Source of the DNA: JBDKTK01 sp039680225
Lineage (GTDB): Bacteria > Desulfobacterota > Syntrophia > Syntrophales > UBA4778
Assembly: GCA_039680225.1 (NCBI GenBank)
Contig: JBDKTK010000233.1
Coordinates: 1 to 5,615, forward strand
Length of the DNA stretch: 5,615 nt
Direction: 5' to 3'
The number at the start of each line of letters is the position of its first letter. Position 1 is the stretch's first letter. Made by a program: the position numbers and the translations under genes. The notes beneath the pieces are model-generated. The model did not search any database. It was not told the origin of the DNA and saw only the letters and a list, made by a program, of their open reading frames with translations. This document shows positions 1 to 5,615 of this stretch, piece by piece.

Positions 1-1718
1 TCCCGGGAAGTCTCCCGGTCGTAGTCGGCGGTGATGATCTGCCTTTCTTCGATCGCCTGGCGGAAATAAAAGGAAAGCCCCTCTATCCTCCATCTCTTGC
101 CGGGCGTGGGGGAGAGCGGGCCGCGCGACACCATGATGACTATTTCATCGTTCTCGAAAAGGCCTATTATCACTCTTTTGCGGCGGGTGATTTCCAGCGC
201 GATGTCGGCAAGCGAATTCAAGACCTTCTGCATGTCGATAGTGGATGTGAGGACGTCGGCGGCCCTCAGGAGGAAATTGGATATGTCCAGCTCGTAGCGG
301 GCCTGCTTGCGCGACTCCACTTCTTCCTGGAACAGCCGGGCGTTCTGGATGGCAATCCCGAGCTGTTCGGCAATCGCCCGGTAAAGCGCCGTTTCCTCTT
401 CCGTGAAGGGCCGGGTGCCTTCAAAGGCGAGAGTGAAGACGCCCAGCGTCTCTCCCCGGCTCTTGACGGGCAGAGCGAACCAGCGGATGTCCTCCATGCC
501 GGCCCTCTCCAGGCGGGATATGCTTGACGGGGCCTGCCCGGGGCTTTCGTGCGTCATGATGGGGAGGTTATAGTTGACGACCCGCACGGCATTGGAGTCG
601 CTGTCGAGCGGGAGCTTCTGGATTTCATCTTTCATTTCATCAGCCAGGCCGAAAAGCGCGAGGCGGACGAGGGCGTTTTCCCTTTTATCGAGGTAGAAAA
701 TGCTGCCGGACTTCGCCTTGAGGTTGAGGCGGACTTCATCCATGACCCTGTTGCAGATCTCGCCGATGCTCAAGGTGCCTGCGGAAGCCGAGGCTATATT
801 CCTCAACAGCGTGATGCGGGCGAGCTCCCGGGAAATAATCTCTTCGTTATTCTTCTGTTCCGAAATGTCCCTGATGTAGCCGGCGATTCCCGCGACCCGG
901 CCCGAACTGTCGCGGATGGGCTCAAAGAAACAGTCGTAATAGAACTCTTTTTCCCGGTAGGGGAGGTACAATTGCAGCCTTGCGCCCTTTCCCGTTTCCA
1001 GCACCTTCTTTTTGGTGTCCGTCAACAGGCGGGCGCTGCCCGGGGGAAAGATTTCCTCATCCGTCTTCCCTATTATATAAAAAGGCATGCCCTGCACCGG
1101 CGCTCCCGAGTACCACGTATACCTGAGGCTTTCGTCCTGCTGGAAGATCCGGTCGGGCGAATTCTCGACAATCAGCCGGAGCCTGCTTTCGCTTTCCTTC
1201 AGCGCCAGTTCCACTCTCCGGCGGTCGGATATGTCCCTGATGATGCTGATCAGCGCTTGCTCGCCGTTCAAAACCACGCCGGAGGAGTTTACCTCAACGG
1301 GGATGATTGACCCGTCGCTGCGGACGTGTTCCGTTTCGAAAAGAATGCCTTCCCGGGCGGCCTTCGCCATTTGCTCTTTAATAAGGACGCGGTGGGCCGG
1401 GGCCCTGATCCGGGCAATGTCCTTCGACAGGAGCTCCTCCCGGCTGCTGCCGTAAAGATCCGCAGCCGCCTTGTTGGCGTCGATTATCCTCCCGTCCCGC
1501 TGCCTGATGAGGAGGACGCCGTCGCGCACGTTTTCCATGAACGCCCGGTAGAGGTTGATCGCGTTTTGAGCTTCTTTCGCTTTCTCCAGGGCGTTTGCCA
1601 GGCAAGCCCGGGCCGCATCGAGAAGCCCGGGGGGGAACTGCCCGGGCGGGGCATTCCCGGCAAGAGACTCGATTTCATCAAGGCATGTTTTCAGATTTTC
1701 CCGGATGTCCTCAGCCAT
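1..1718 (-). CDS. PAS-PAS-GAF-GAF sensor protein, partial (C-terminus beyond left edge)
   Basis: The frame is open for 572 codons from the ATG at 1718 down to the window edge, so the product is incomplete. An in-frame TAA lies three codons upstream, which makes this ATG the first possible start. No Shine-Dalgarno site precedes it. Residues 1-52 are a helical, partly charged lead-in. PAS1 spans about 56-169 (FMENVRDGVLLI, then a closing IIRDISDRRR). PAS2 spans about 178-292, with the block IGKTDEEIFPP and a closing GYIRDISEQK. GAF1 spans about 299-466, ending AIAEQLGIAIQNARLFQEE. GAF2 starts near 478 and is cut. No membrane segment or signal peptide is seen, so it should be cytosolic. PAS and GAF domains bind small ligands or cofactors and pass signals to an output domain. 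PAS2 looks like those found in front of histidine kinases, so a kinase output is likely, but a GGDEF or SpoIIE-type phosphatase output is not excluded. It is transcribed away from the protease operon. Domain calls are firm; ligand and output are unknown. Confidence 0.9.
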   Translation of the reverse strand, partial: MAEDIRENLKTCLDEIESLAGNAPPGQFPPGLLDAARACLANALEKAKEAQNAINLYRAFMENVRDGVLLIRQRDGRIIDANKAAADLYGSSREELLSKDIARIRAPAHRVLIKEQMAKAAREGILFETEHVRSDGSIIPVEVNSSGVVLNGEQALISIIRDISDRRRVELALKESESRLRLIVENSPDRIFQQDESLRYTWYSGAPVQGMPFYIIGKTDEEIFPPGSARLLTDTKKKVLETGKGARLQLYLPYREKEFYYDCFFEPIRDSSGRVAGIAGYIRDISEQKNNEEIISRELARITLLRNIASASAGTLSIGEICNRVMDEVRLNLKAKSGSIFYLDKRENALVRLALFGLADEMKDEIQKLPLDSDSNAVRVVNYNLPIMTHESPGQAPSSISRLERAGMEDIRWFALPVKSRGETLGVFTLAFEGTRPFTEEETALYRAIAEQLGIAIQNARLFQEEVESRKQARYELDISNFLLRAADVLTSTIDMQKVLNSLADIALEITRRKRVIIGLFENDEIVIMVSRGPLSPTPGKRWRIEGLSFYFRQAIEERQIITADYDRETSR

Positions 1719-1723
1719 AAAGA

Positions 1724-1752
1724 ATTAATGCTTCAATAAGGGCGAGTGTCCA
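1724..1752 (-). promoter_or_regulatory. Candidate sigma70-type promoter for the sensor gene
   Basis: Read on the minus strand, TGGACA (1752-1747, five of six matches to TTGACA) is followed after exactly 17 bp by ATTAAT (1729-1724, four of six matches to TATAAT). The -10-like box ends 5 nt before the ATG, so transcription would begin at or next to the start codon and the mRNA would be leaderless. That fits the absence of a Shine-Dalgarno site, but the boxes are imperfect and the region is AT-rich, so a chance match is possible. Confidence 0.35.
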
Positions 1753-1874
1753 TCAAAGAAATCCTGAATTTTCCGGATTAATTGTCTGAAATACTTCGGA
1801 CGGAAGGATTCGTAAATGCTGAAAGCCATTTACCTTCACGCGGACCGGTCATCCTTAATCTCATCCGTATTTCA

Positions 1875-1880
1875 TATAAT
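1875..1880 (+). promoter_or_regulatory. Candidate -10 box for the protease operon
   Basis: A perfect TATAAT lies about 130 bp upstream of the protease ATG on the plus strand. At the proper distance upstream (near 1852-1857) there is no good TTGACA-like box, and no extended -10 TG motif precedes it. It could be an activator-dependent promoter or a chance match in AT-rich DNA. If real, it gives a long 5' leader of roughly 125 nt. Confidence 0.3.
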
Positions 1881-2009
1881 TGGAGCAGGAAAATCAGGGT
1901 ATCTTCTATGGCAGGACTTTTTTGTTTTATATGAAAATCAGCCATGATTCAACCCTTGTAGATTAAGCCCGGAATGGGCGCAGGGGGGGTGTGCGGTCGA
2001 GAGGGACTC

Positions 2010-3170
2010 ATGTTCGGCAACAGGATAAAGCTTTTTTCTTTGCTGGGGTTTGATGTTAAGATCGACATGAGCTGGATTATCCTTTTCCTGCTCATCTCCT
2101 GGACCCTGTCCAAGGGCCTGTTCCCTTTCTATTACGCTGACCTCTCCGGCTCCACTTACTGGTTCATGGGAGTTGCCAGCGCCATCGGCCTGTTCCTGTC
2201 GATTATCCTGCACGAGTTTTCCCATTCGCTCGTGGCAAGGCAGTTCGGCATCCCGATGCAGGGCATAACCCTCTTCATTTTTGGGGGGGTGGCGGAAATG
2301 AACGATGAGCCGCCCAGCGCCAAGGCGGAATTCTTCATGGCGGTCGCGGGACCCCTGTCAAGCATTGTCCTCGGCGCGGCGATCTACGGATTTTTCCAGC
2401 TCGACCTAGTCACGTCCTGGTCATTGCCGGTGCGCGGGGTCTTCCTTTATCTCGCCGGGATCAACATAATCCTGGCCGTGTTCAATCTGTTTCCCGCGTT
2501 CCCGCTCGACGGGGGAAGGGTGCTCCGTTCAATCCTGTGGAGTTGGAAGAACGACCTGAAATGGGCAACAAGGATTTCCGCGGCGATGGGCGGCTTTTTC
2601 GGCCTGCTGCTGATTTTCCTCGGGATCCTTTCGGTTATAAACGGGGATTTTATCGGCGGGATGTGGTGGTTCCTGATCGGCATGTTCCTGAGGGGAGCGG
2701 CCCAGGCATCCTACCGGCAGGTTGTGACGCGCAAGGTGCTGGAGGGGGAAAAGGTAAGGCGTTTCATGGTGAAGGACCCTGTATCGGTGAGGCCGTCGCT
2801 TTCCGTGGGCGAACTCGTCAGCGATTATGTATTCAAGTACCATTACAAGATGTTCCCGGTCACTGAACAGGAAAAACCCGTGGGTTGCATTACCATAAGG
2901 CAGCTCGAAAAAGTGCCCAAGGGCGAGTGGGGCCGGCATACCGTGTCCGAACTTGCCTCCCATGCCTCGCCCGAGAACACCATCAGCCCCGACGCGGATG
3001 CCGTGGATGCGCTGTCCATAATGAACCGGACCGGAAACACCAGGCTCATGGTGGTGGAGGATAAAAAACTGATCGGCATTATTTCGTTGAAAGACATGCT
3101 CAAATTTCTCTCTCTGAAACTGGAGCTGGAAACAGGCAAGGCCGGTGCAGGTGCGCAAACGCCGGGATAG
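2010..3170 (+). CDS. Site-2 protease family (M50) zinc metalloprotease with tandem CBS domains
   Basis: The product has 386 residues from the ATG at 2010. This start was chosen because GAGAGG (1999-2004) sits at proper spacing and the family-typical N-terminus FGNRIKLFSLLGF begins there; an ATG at 1974 would add twelve atypical residues. The zinc-binding HEFSH motif is at 68-72, inside a membrane segment. The second active-site motif, NLFPAFPLDGGR, is at 159-170, with D167 the expected third zinc ligand. About six hydrophobic segments cover residues 20-230. Two CBS domains follow, about 248-303 and 310-368, ending in the characteristic LIGIISLKDMLKFLSLKLELE. Enzymes of this family cut membrane-embedded substrates such as anti-sigma factors (intramembrane proteolysis). 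CBS pairs usually bind adenine nucleotides, suggesting control by energy state. All catalytic residues are present, so it should be active; the substrate is unknown. It heads the plus-strand gene set and lies 34 bp before the DUF1328 gene. Confidence 0.95.
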   Translation: MFGNRIKLFSLLGFDVKIDMSWIILFLLISWTLSKGLFPFYYADLSGSTYWFMGVASAIGLFLSIILHEFSHSLVARQFGIPMQGITLFIFGGVAEMNDEPPSAKAEFFMAVAGPLSSIVLGAAIYGFFQLDLVTSWSLPVRGVFLYLAGINIILAVFNLFPAFPLDGGRVLRSILWSWKNDLKWATRISAAMGGFFGLLLIFLGILSVINGDFIGGMWWFLIGMFLRGAAQASYRQVVTRKVLEGEKVRRFMVKDPVSVRPSLSVGELVSDYVFKYHYKMFPVTEQEKPVGCITIRQLEKVPKGEWGRHTVSELASHASPENTISPDADAVDALSIMNRTGNTRLMVVEDKKLIGIISLKDMLKFLSLKLELETGKAGAGAQTPG

Positions 3171-3204
3171 GCCCGGTCAATAAAAAAAGAAAGGGGGAAA
3201 GAGT

Positions 3205-3375
3205 ATGCTGTCGTGGGCTTTGATATTCTTTATAATAGCCCTGATCGCCGCATTCTTCGGTTTCGGGGGAATAGCGGCAGGAGCAGCGGGAATAGCCAAA
3301 ATCCTGTTCTTCATCTTCCTGGTACTGTTTATAGCTTCAATAATTCTCGGACTGGTCCGGCGTCCTCCCGTGTAA
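3205..3375 (+). CDS. DUF1328 family small membrane protein (YtjA-like)
   Basis: This is a 56-residue ORF starting MLSWALIFFIIALIAAFFGF and ending in the basic tail VRRPPV. The pattern is diagnostic of DUF1328: two hydrophobic helices (about 4-20 and 31-50) joined by a small-residue stretch, GFGGIAAGAAGIAK, with full-length size for the family (about 50-60 residues). An AAGGGGG Shine-Dalgarno site (3191-3197) lies 7 nt before the ATG. Members are predicted inner-membrane proteins of unknown biochemical function, often found among stress-related genes. It follows the protease stop by 34 bp, so the two are probably co-transcribed. The family call is firm; the function is unknown. Confidence 0.9.
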   Translation: MLSWALIFFIIALIAAFFGFGGIAAGAAGIAKILFFIFLVLFIASIILGLVRRPPV

Positions 3376-3504
3376 GCAGGGCAGCTTCGGGGAAATTGCG
3401 TCATATCAGGGGTAAGCCGGCGCGCGGTCATCCGACCCCGCCTGCGTACCCTTGGGAAAACCGTGAATCAAAAAACGCGCGCTCAGCGCTGGCGAGGAGG
3501 TTTT
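3376..3504 (+). other. Intergenic gap before the PRC-barrel gene
   Basis: This 129-bp gap, the longest within the plus-strand set, holds no gene and no hairpin followed by a T-run. A small perfect inverted repeat, GCGCTCAGCGC (3479-3489), lies just upstream of the GAGGAGG ribosome site. I see no convincing promoter, although an internal promoter could sit here. GTG at 3463 is in frame with the PRC gene but has no good ribosome site. Confidence 0.4.
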
Positions 3505-3879
3505 ATGGTAGAGCAGTCCGACATAAGCCCGGAAGTACTTTCCGCAACGTCGATAATAGGAGACACGATAAGAAATCACCAGGGCGAGGACCTGGGCGAT
3601 ATAGAAGAACTCATGATCAACCTCAGGGACGGATGCATTGCCTATGCAGTGCTCTCGTTCGGGGGAATTGCCGGCCTCGGCGACAAGCTGTTTGCCATCC
3701 CCTGGAAGGCTCTGCAGCTGAGGCCCGAGGAACATGCCTTCGTCCTCGATATCCGGAAGGAGAAGCTGGAAACCGCCCCTGGGTTTGACAAGGACAACTG
3801 GCCCAACATGGCCGATATAGACTGGGCCGACAGGGTCAATTCTTTCTATGGTGTGACAGGCGAAAAACTGAACGCCTGA
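3505..3879 (+). CDS. PRC-barrel domain protein
   Basis: The product has 124 residues from the ATG at 3505. This start is set by GAGGAGG at 3494-3500; an in-frame GTG at 3463 would add 14 residues lacking family similarity. Residues about 10-85 form the PRC-barrel: LSATSIIGDTIRNHQGEDLGD, then a beta-rich stretch with YAVLSFGG (47-54) and GDKLFAIPW (59-67). The conserved C-terminal block APGFDKDNWP (91-100), followed by an aromatic tail (WADRVNSFYG), marks the common stand-alone bacterial subfamily. PRC-barrels are small beta-barrels that mediate protein-protein or protein-RNA contacts, as in RimM and photosynthetic reaction centre H subunits; stand-alone members have no settled function. No signal peptide or membrane helix is seen, so it is probably cytosolic. 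It ends 24 bp before the LigD-type gene, which suggests co-transcription. Confidence 0.92.
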   Translation: MVEQSDISPEVLSATSIIGDTIRNHQGEDLGDIEELMINLRDGCIAYAVLSFGGIAGLGDKLFAIPWKALQLRPEEHAFVLDIRKEKLETAPGFDKDNWPNMADIDWADRVNSFYGVTGEKLNA

Positions 3880-3892
3880 AGCCGGACAACCC

Positions 3893-3898
3893 GGGAGG
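3893..3898 (+). promoter_or_regulatory. Ribosome binding site that fixes the GTG start of the LigD-type gene
   Basis: GGGAGG lies 5 nt before the GTG at 3904. The ATG at 3917-3919 inside the reading region is out of frame, so this site supports the GTG as the true start. Confidence 0.75.
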
Positions 3899-3903
3899 AT
3901 CAG

Positions 3904-4848
3904 GTGAAGAAAGGTCATGAAGTCCTCAATGTCGACGGGATCGATATCGAGGTTTCAAACCGGGCCAGGCTGATCTTCCCGGATGACGGGATCACGAAGG
4001 GCGACCTGATCGGCTATTACGAAAGGATTGCGGAAACGATCCTGCCGTATTTGCGGGACCGGCTCCTGACAATGGTGCGCTATCCTTCAGGAATAGGCGA
4101 AGAAGGTTTCTTCCAGAAAGACGTGGACGGCCGCGTGCCCGAATGGGTCGGCAGGGCCGAGGTGGAGAAAGAACGCGGCCGCATAACTCACGTGGTCTGC
4201 AACAGCAAGTCAACCCTCGTGTACCTCGCGAACCTTGCCTGCATCAGCATGCATGTCACCCTGAGCCGCACGGACCGGCTGCACAACCCGGACCAGCTGA
4301 TTTTCGATCTCGACCCGCCTGAAGGGATTGAAGGGAAAGGATTTGCCCCGGTCCGCAAAGCGGCCCAAAGGCTCAGGGCCTTTCTCAGCGGCCTCGGCCT
4401 GGAATCCTTTCCCAAGACGACCGGGTCCAGCGGCCTGCATGTAATGACGCCCCTGGACCGCGGCGCCGATTTCGATGCAGTCCGCGCCTTTGCCCGCTCC
4501 GTGGCGCGCCGCCTTGCGGAAATTTACCCCGATGGACTCACGGTCGAGCAGCGCAGGGAAAAAAGGGCGGGGCGGGTATATGTCGATGTCCTGAGGAACG
4601 CTTACGGCCAGACGGCCGTTTCCGCGTATTCGGTCCGGGCCCGCCCCGGAGCCCCGGTTTCCTGCCCGCTTTACTGGGAAGAGCTCGACAACAGGAGGCT
4701 GGACTCCCGGAAATACAATCTCCGGAATGTCTTCCGCAGGCTGGCGGATACGGGAGATGCGTGGGAGTGCGCAAAAGACAAGGCTTTTTCAATTAAGGAG
4801 GCGCAGTCGCGGCTCAAGGAAATCCTGGAGGAAAAAGGTACCGGATGA
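3904..4848 (+). CDS. ligD: Stand-alone LigD-type polymerase/primase domain (NHEJ)
   Basis: The product has 314 residues, starting at GTG 3904 behind GGGAGG. It matches the archaeo-eukaryotic-primase-like polymerase domain of bacterial LigD along its whole length, which is the usual size (about 300 residues). Visible landmarks are TKGDLIGYYERIA (31-43), the LTMVRYPSGIGEEGFFQKD block (55-73), the catalytic metal motif DLD (D135, D137), SSGLHVMTPL (175-184, with H179) and the third expected metal ligand D228 in VYVDVLRN. This domain fills gaps and adds nucleotides, with a preference for ribonucleotides, at double-strand breaks held by Ku before ligation. No ligase or 3'-phosphoesterase domain is fused and none is in the window, so partner proteins must be encoded elsewhere. 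The position after KTTGSS where many LigD proteins carry Lys (GxKGxH) is Ser176; I believe other stand-alone members vary here too. The gene is 24 bp after the PRC-barrel gene and 69 bp before the YihY gene. Confidence 0.93.
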   Translation: MKKGHEVLNVDGIDIEVSNRARLIFPDDGITKGDLIGYYERIAETILPYLRDRLLTMVRYPSGIGEEGFFQKDVDGRVPEWVGRAEVEKERGRITHVVCNSKSTLVYLANLACISMHVTLSRTDRLHNPDQLIFDLDPPEGIEGKGFAPVRKAAQRLRAFLSGLGLESFPKTTGSSGLHVMTPLDRGADFDAVRAFARSVARRLAEIYPDGLTVEQRREKRAGRVYVDVLRNAYGQTAVSAYSVRARPGAPVSCPLYWEELDNRRLDSRKYNLRNVFRRLADTGDAWECAKDKAFSIKEAQSRLKEILEEKGTG

Positions 4849-4849
4849 A

Positions 4850-4906
4850 CAGGCCCGGAAATTTATCGCGCCTCTCCAAGGGCCCTGTCAATTCCCGGCT
4901 TACCGG
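4850..4906 (+). other. Short inverted repeats between LigD-type gene and YihY gene
   Basis: CAGGCCC (4850-4856) can pair with GGGCCCTG (4880-4887) with one bulged base across a 23-nt loop. A second element, CCGG-CTTA-CCGG (4895-4906), abuts the GGGGGA ribosome site of the next gene. Neither is followed by a T-run, so intrinsic termination is not supported. The second could modestly hinder ribosome access. Confidence 0.25.
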
Positions 4907-4917
4907 CGGGGGACAAC

Positions 4918-5615
4918 ATGAAAAATAAGGGCCGGGCGAAAAAAGAGGAATCCCGCGGCCGCCTTCGGATTATCGGGGATATTTTCCGCGAGACGATATC
5001 GCGCTGGGTCCAGGACAATGCGCCTCACCTGGCGGCCGCGATTGCCTTTTACACGGTATTTTCAATAGCCCCGATGTTGATATTGATTGTCTCCATAGCG
5101 GGCCTCGTCTTCGGCGAGCATGCCGCCAGGGGCGAAATAGTAAACCAGATCCAGCACTGGACCGGTCCCAACGGGGCCATTCTGATCCAGGCAATGGTCC
5201 GCAGCGCCGGGACTTCGGCGTCGGGCGTGATGGCCACCTTCCTGGCGATTGCAATCCTGCTGATAGGGGCATCCGCGGTATTCGTGGAAATTAAGGGGTC
5301 GTTGAACGTCATCTGGAGGGTTACCGGCGCGGCTGCATCGGGTGTCAAAGGCTTCATCAGGGCGCGGCTGCTTTCGTTCCTGATGATCCTCGTGCTGGGA
5401 ATATTGCTGATGGTGTCCATGGTCCTCGGGACGGCCCTGTCCATAGCAATAGACCTGTTCAGGGAAGTATTGGCCCATTCCCGTTTGTACTGGCGGGCCG
5501 GCGACATCCTGATATCCCTGCTGGTGGCAAGCCTTCTGTTTGCGGCAATTTATAAAATCCTGCCCGACACCGATGACGAATGGGGCGATGTCTGGATCGG
5601 GTCAGCTGTTACGTC
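4918..5615 (+). CDS. YihY/BrkB family inner membrane protein, partial (C-terminus beyond right edge)
   Basis: The frame is open from the ATG at 4918 to the window end: 232 complete codons, so the C-terminus is missing (family members usually have about 280-420 residues). GGGGGA (4908-4913) is the ribosome site. A basic, soluble N-terminus (1-30) is followed by WVQDNAPHLAAAIAFYTVFSIAPMLI from residue 30, the signature of the YihY/BrkB family. Next come GLVFGEHAARGEIV (62-75), the segment LLIGASAVFVEIKGSLNVIW (114-133) and RARLLSFLMILVLG (148-161). IYKILPDTDDEWGDVWIGS (211-229) closes the visible part. Four hydrophobic segments are visible, near 38-66, 103-125, 151-180 and 197-214. The family was once misnamed ribonuclease BN; its actual function is not settled, with transport or envelope roles proposed. 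It is the last gene seen of the plus-strand set. Confidence 0.93.
   Translation, partial: MKNKGRAKKEESRGRLRIIGDIFRETISRWVQDNAPHLAAAIAFYTVFSIAPMLILIVSIAGLVFGEHAARGEIVNQIQHWTGPNGAILIQAMVRSAGTSASGVMATFLAIAILLIGASAVFVEIKGSLNVIWRVTGAAASGVKGFIRARLLSFLMILVLGILLMVSMVLGTALSIAIDLFREVLAHSRLYWRAGDILISLLVASLLFAAIYKILPDTDDEWGDVWIGSAVT

Larger units (their letters stand above)
1719..2009. promoter_or_regulatory. Divergent intergenic region between sensor gene and protease operon
   Basis: This 291-bp stretch is visibly more AT-rich than the flanking genes and holds no credible gene. It must carry the promoter of the minus-strand sensor gene and probably that of the plus-strand operon. Candidate elements are listed separately. 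A 5-bp inverted repeat AATCC/GGATT (1760-1764 with 1775-1779) and a short CTTC/GAAG pair (1794-1797 with 1803-1806) are the only symmetric elements I saw. Both are too short to call as operators. A run of seven G lies at 1983-1989 in the protease leader. Confidence 0.6.

Noticed and set aside
549..1310. Long plus-strand open frame (253 codons) inside the sensor region
   Set aside because: It is antisense to the PAS/GAF gene, whose minus-strand frame shows clear domain motifs along the same stretch; the antisense product has no recognisable family pattern.
1909..1926. Possible sigma54 (-24/-12) promoter beginning TGGCAG
   Set aside because: The downstream TTGT is displaced by two bases from the required spacing and lacks the invariant GC.
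1974..2009. Upstream ATG extending the protease by 12 residues
   Set aside because: The added Gly-rich residues are atypical for the family, no ribosome site precedes this ATG, and the ATG at 2010 has one.
2529..3158. Minus-strand open frame (209 codons) opposite the protease CBS region
   Set aside because: The plus-strand frame encodes well-conserved CBS motifs; the reverse product is His/Pro/Arg-rich with no family features, as expected for a shadow frame in GC-rich DNA.
3406..3918. Minus-strand open frame (170 codons) opposite the PRC-barrel gene
   Set aside because: The PRC-barrel frame has a strong ribosome site and a conserved C-terminal motif; the antisense frame has neither.
4850..4887. 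Possible intrinsic terminator after the LigD-type gene
   Set aside because: The stem has a bulge and a 23-nt loop, and no T-run follows.

Overview
The window is a dense, bacterial-looking, GC-rich stretch with six protein genes, two of them cut by the window edges. Nothing in it is phage, IS, CRISPR or RNA-gene like. Shine-Dalgarno sites (GAGG, AGGAGG, GGGAGG types), a GTG start and short gaps are typical of bacteria. The protein set (CBS-type site-2 protease, DUF1328, PRC-barrel, stand-alone LigD polymerase domain, YihY) together with a PAS/GAF sensor recalls Desulfobacterota, Nitrospirota or similar environmental bacteria. The taxonomic placement is an impression and is not proven by the sequence.

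Layout: positions 1-1718 on the minus strand hold the first 572 residues of a cytosolic PAS-PAS-GAF-GAF sensor protein; its C-terminal output domain lies beyond the left edge. Positions 1719-2009 are a divergent intergenic region with the likely promoters for both directions. From 2010 to the right edge five genes run on the plus strand: an M50 site-2 protease with two CBS domains (2010-3170), a 56-residue DUF1328 membrane protein (3205-3375), a PRC-barrel protein (3505-3879), a LigD-type primase/polymerase of the NHEJ pathway (3904-4848) and the N-terminal 232 residues of a YihY/BrkB membrane protein (4918 to the edge). Gaps are 34, 129, 24 and 69 bp, with no convincing terminator between them, so one or two transcripts are plausible.

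How they may work together: three of the five plus-strand genes encode integral membrane proteins, one is a small soluble PRC-barrel protein, and one is a DNA break-repair polymerase. The best reading is a stress or stationary-phase gene cluster covering envelope maintenance and double-strand-break repair, with a divergently transcribed signal sensor that could control it. Each family assignment rests on motifs that are visible in the sequence. The shared stress role and the regulatory link are inference. I did not find a clearly new system here. The least explained points are the role of a lone LigD polymerase with no Ku or ligase gene in view, the target of the protease, and the output of the sensor.
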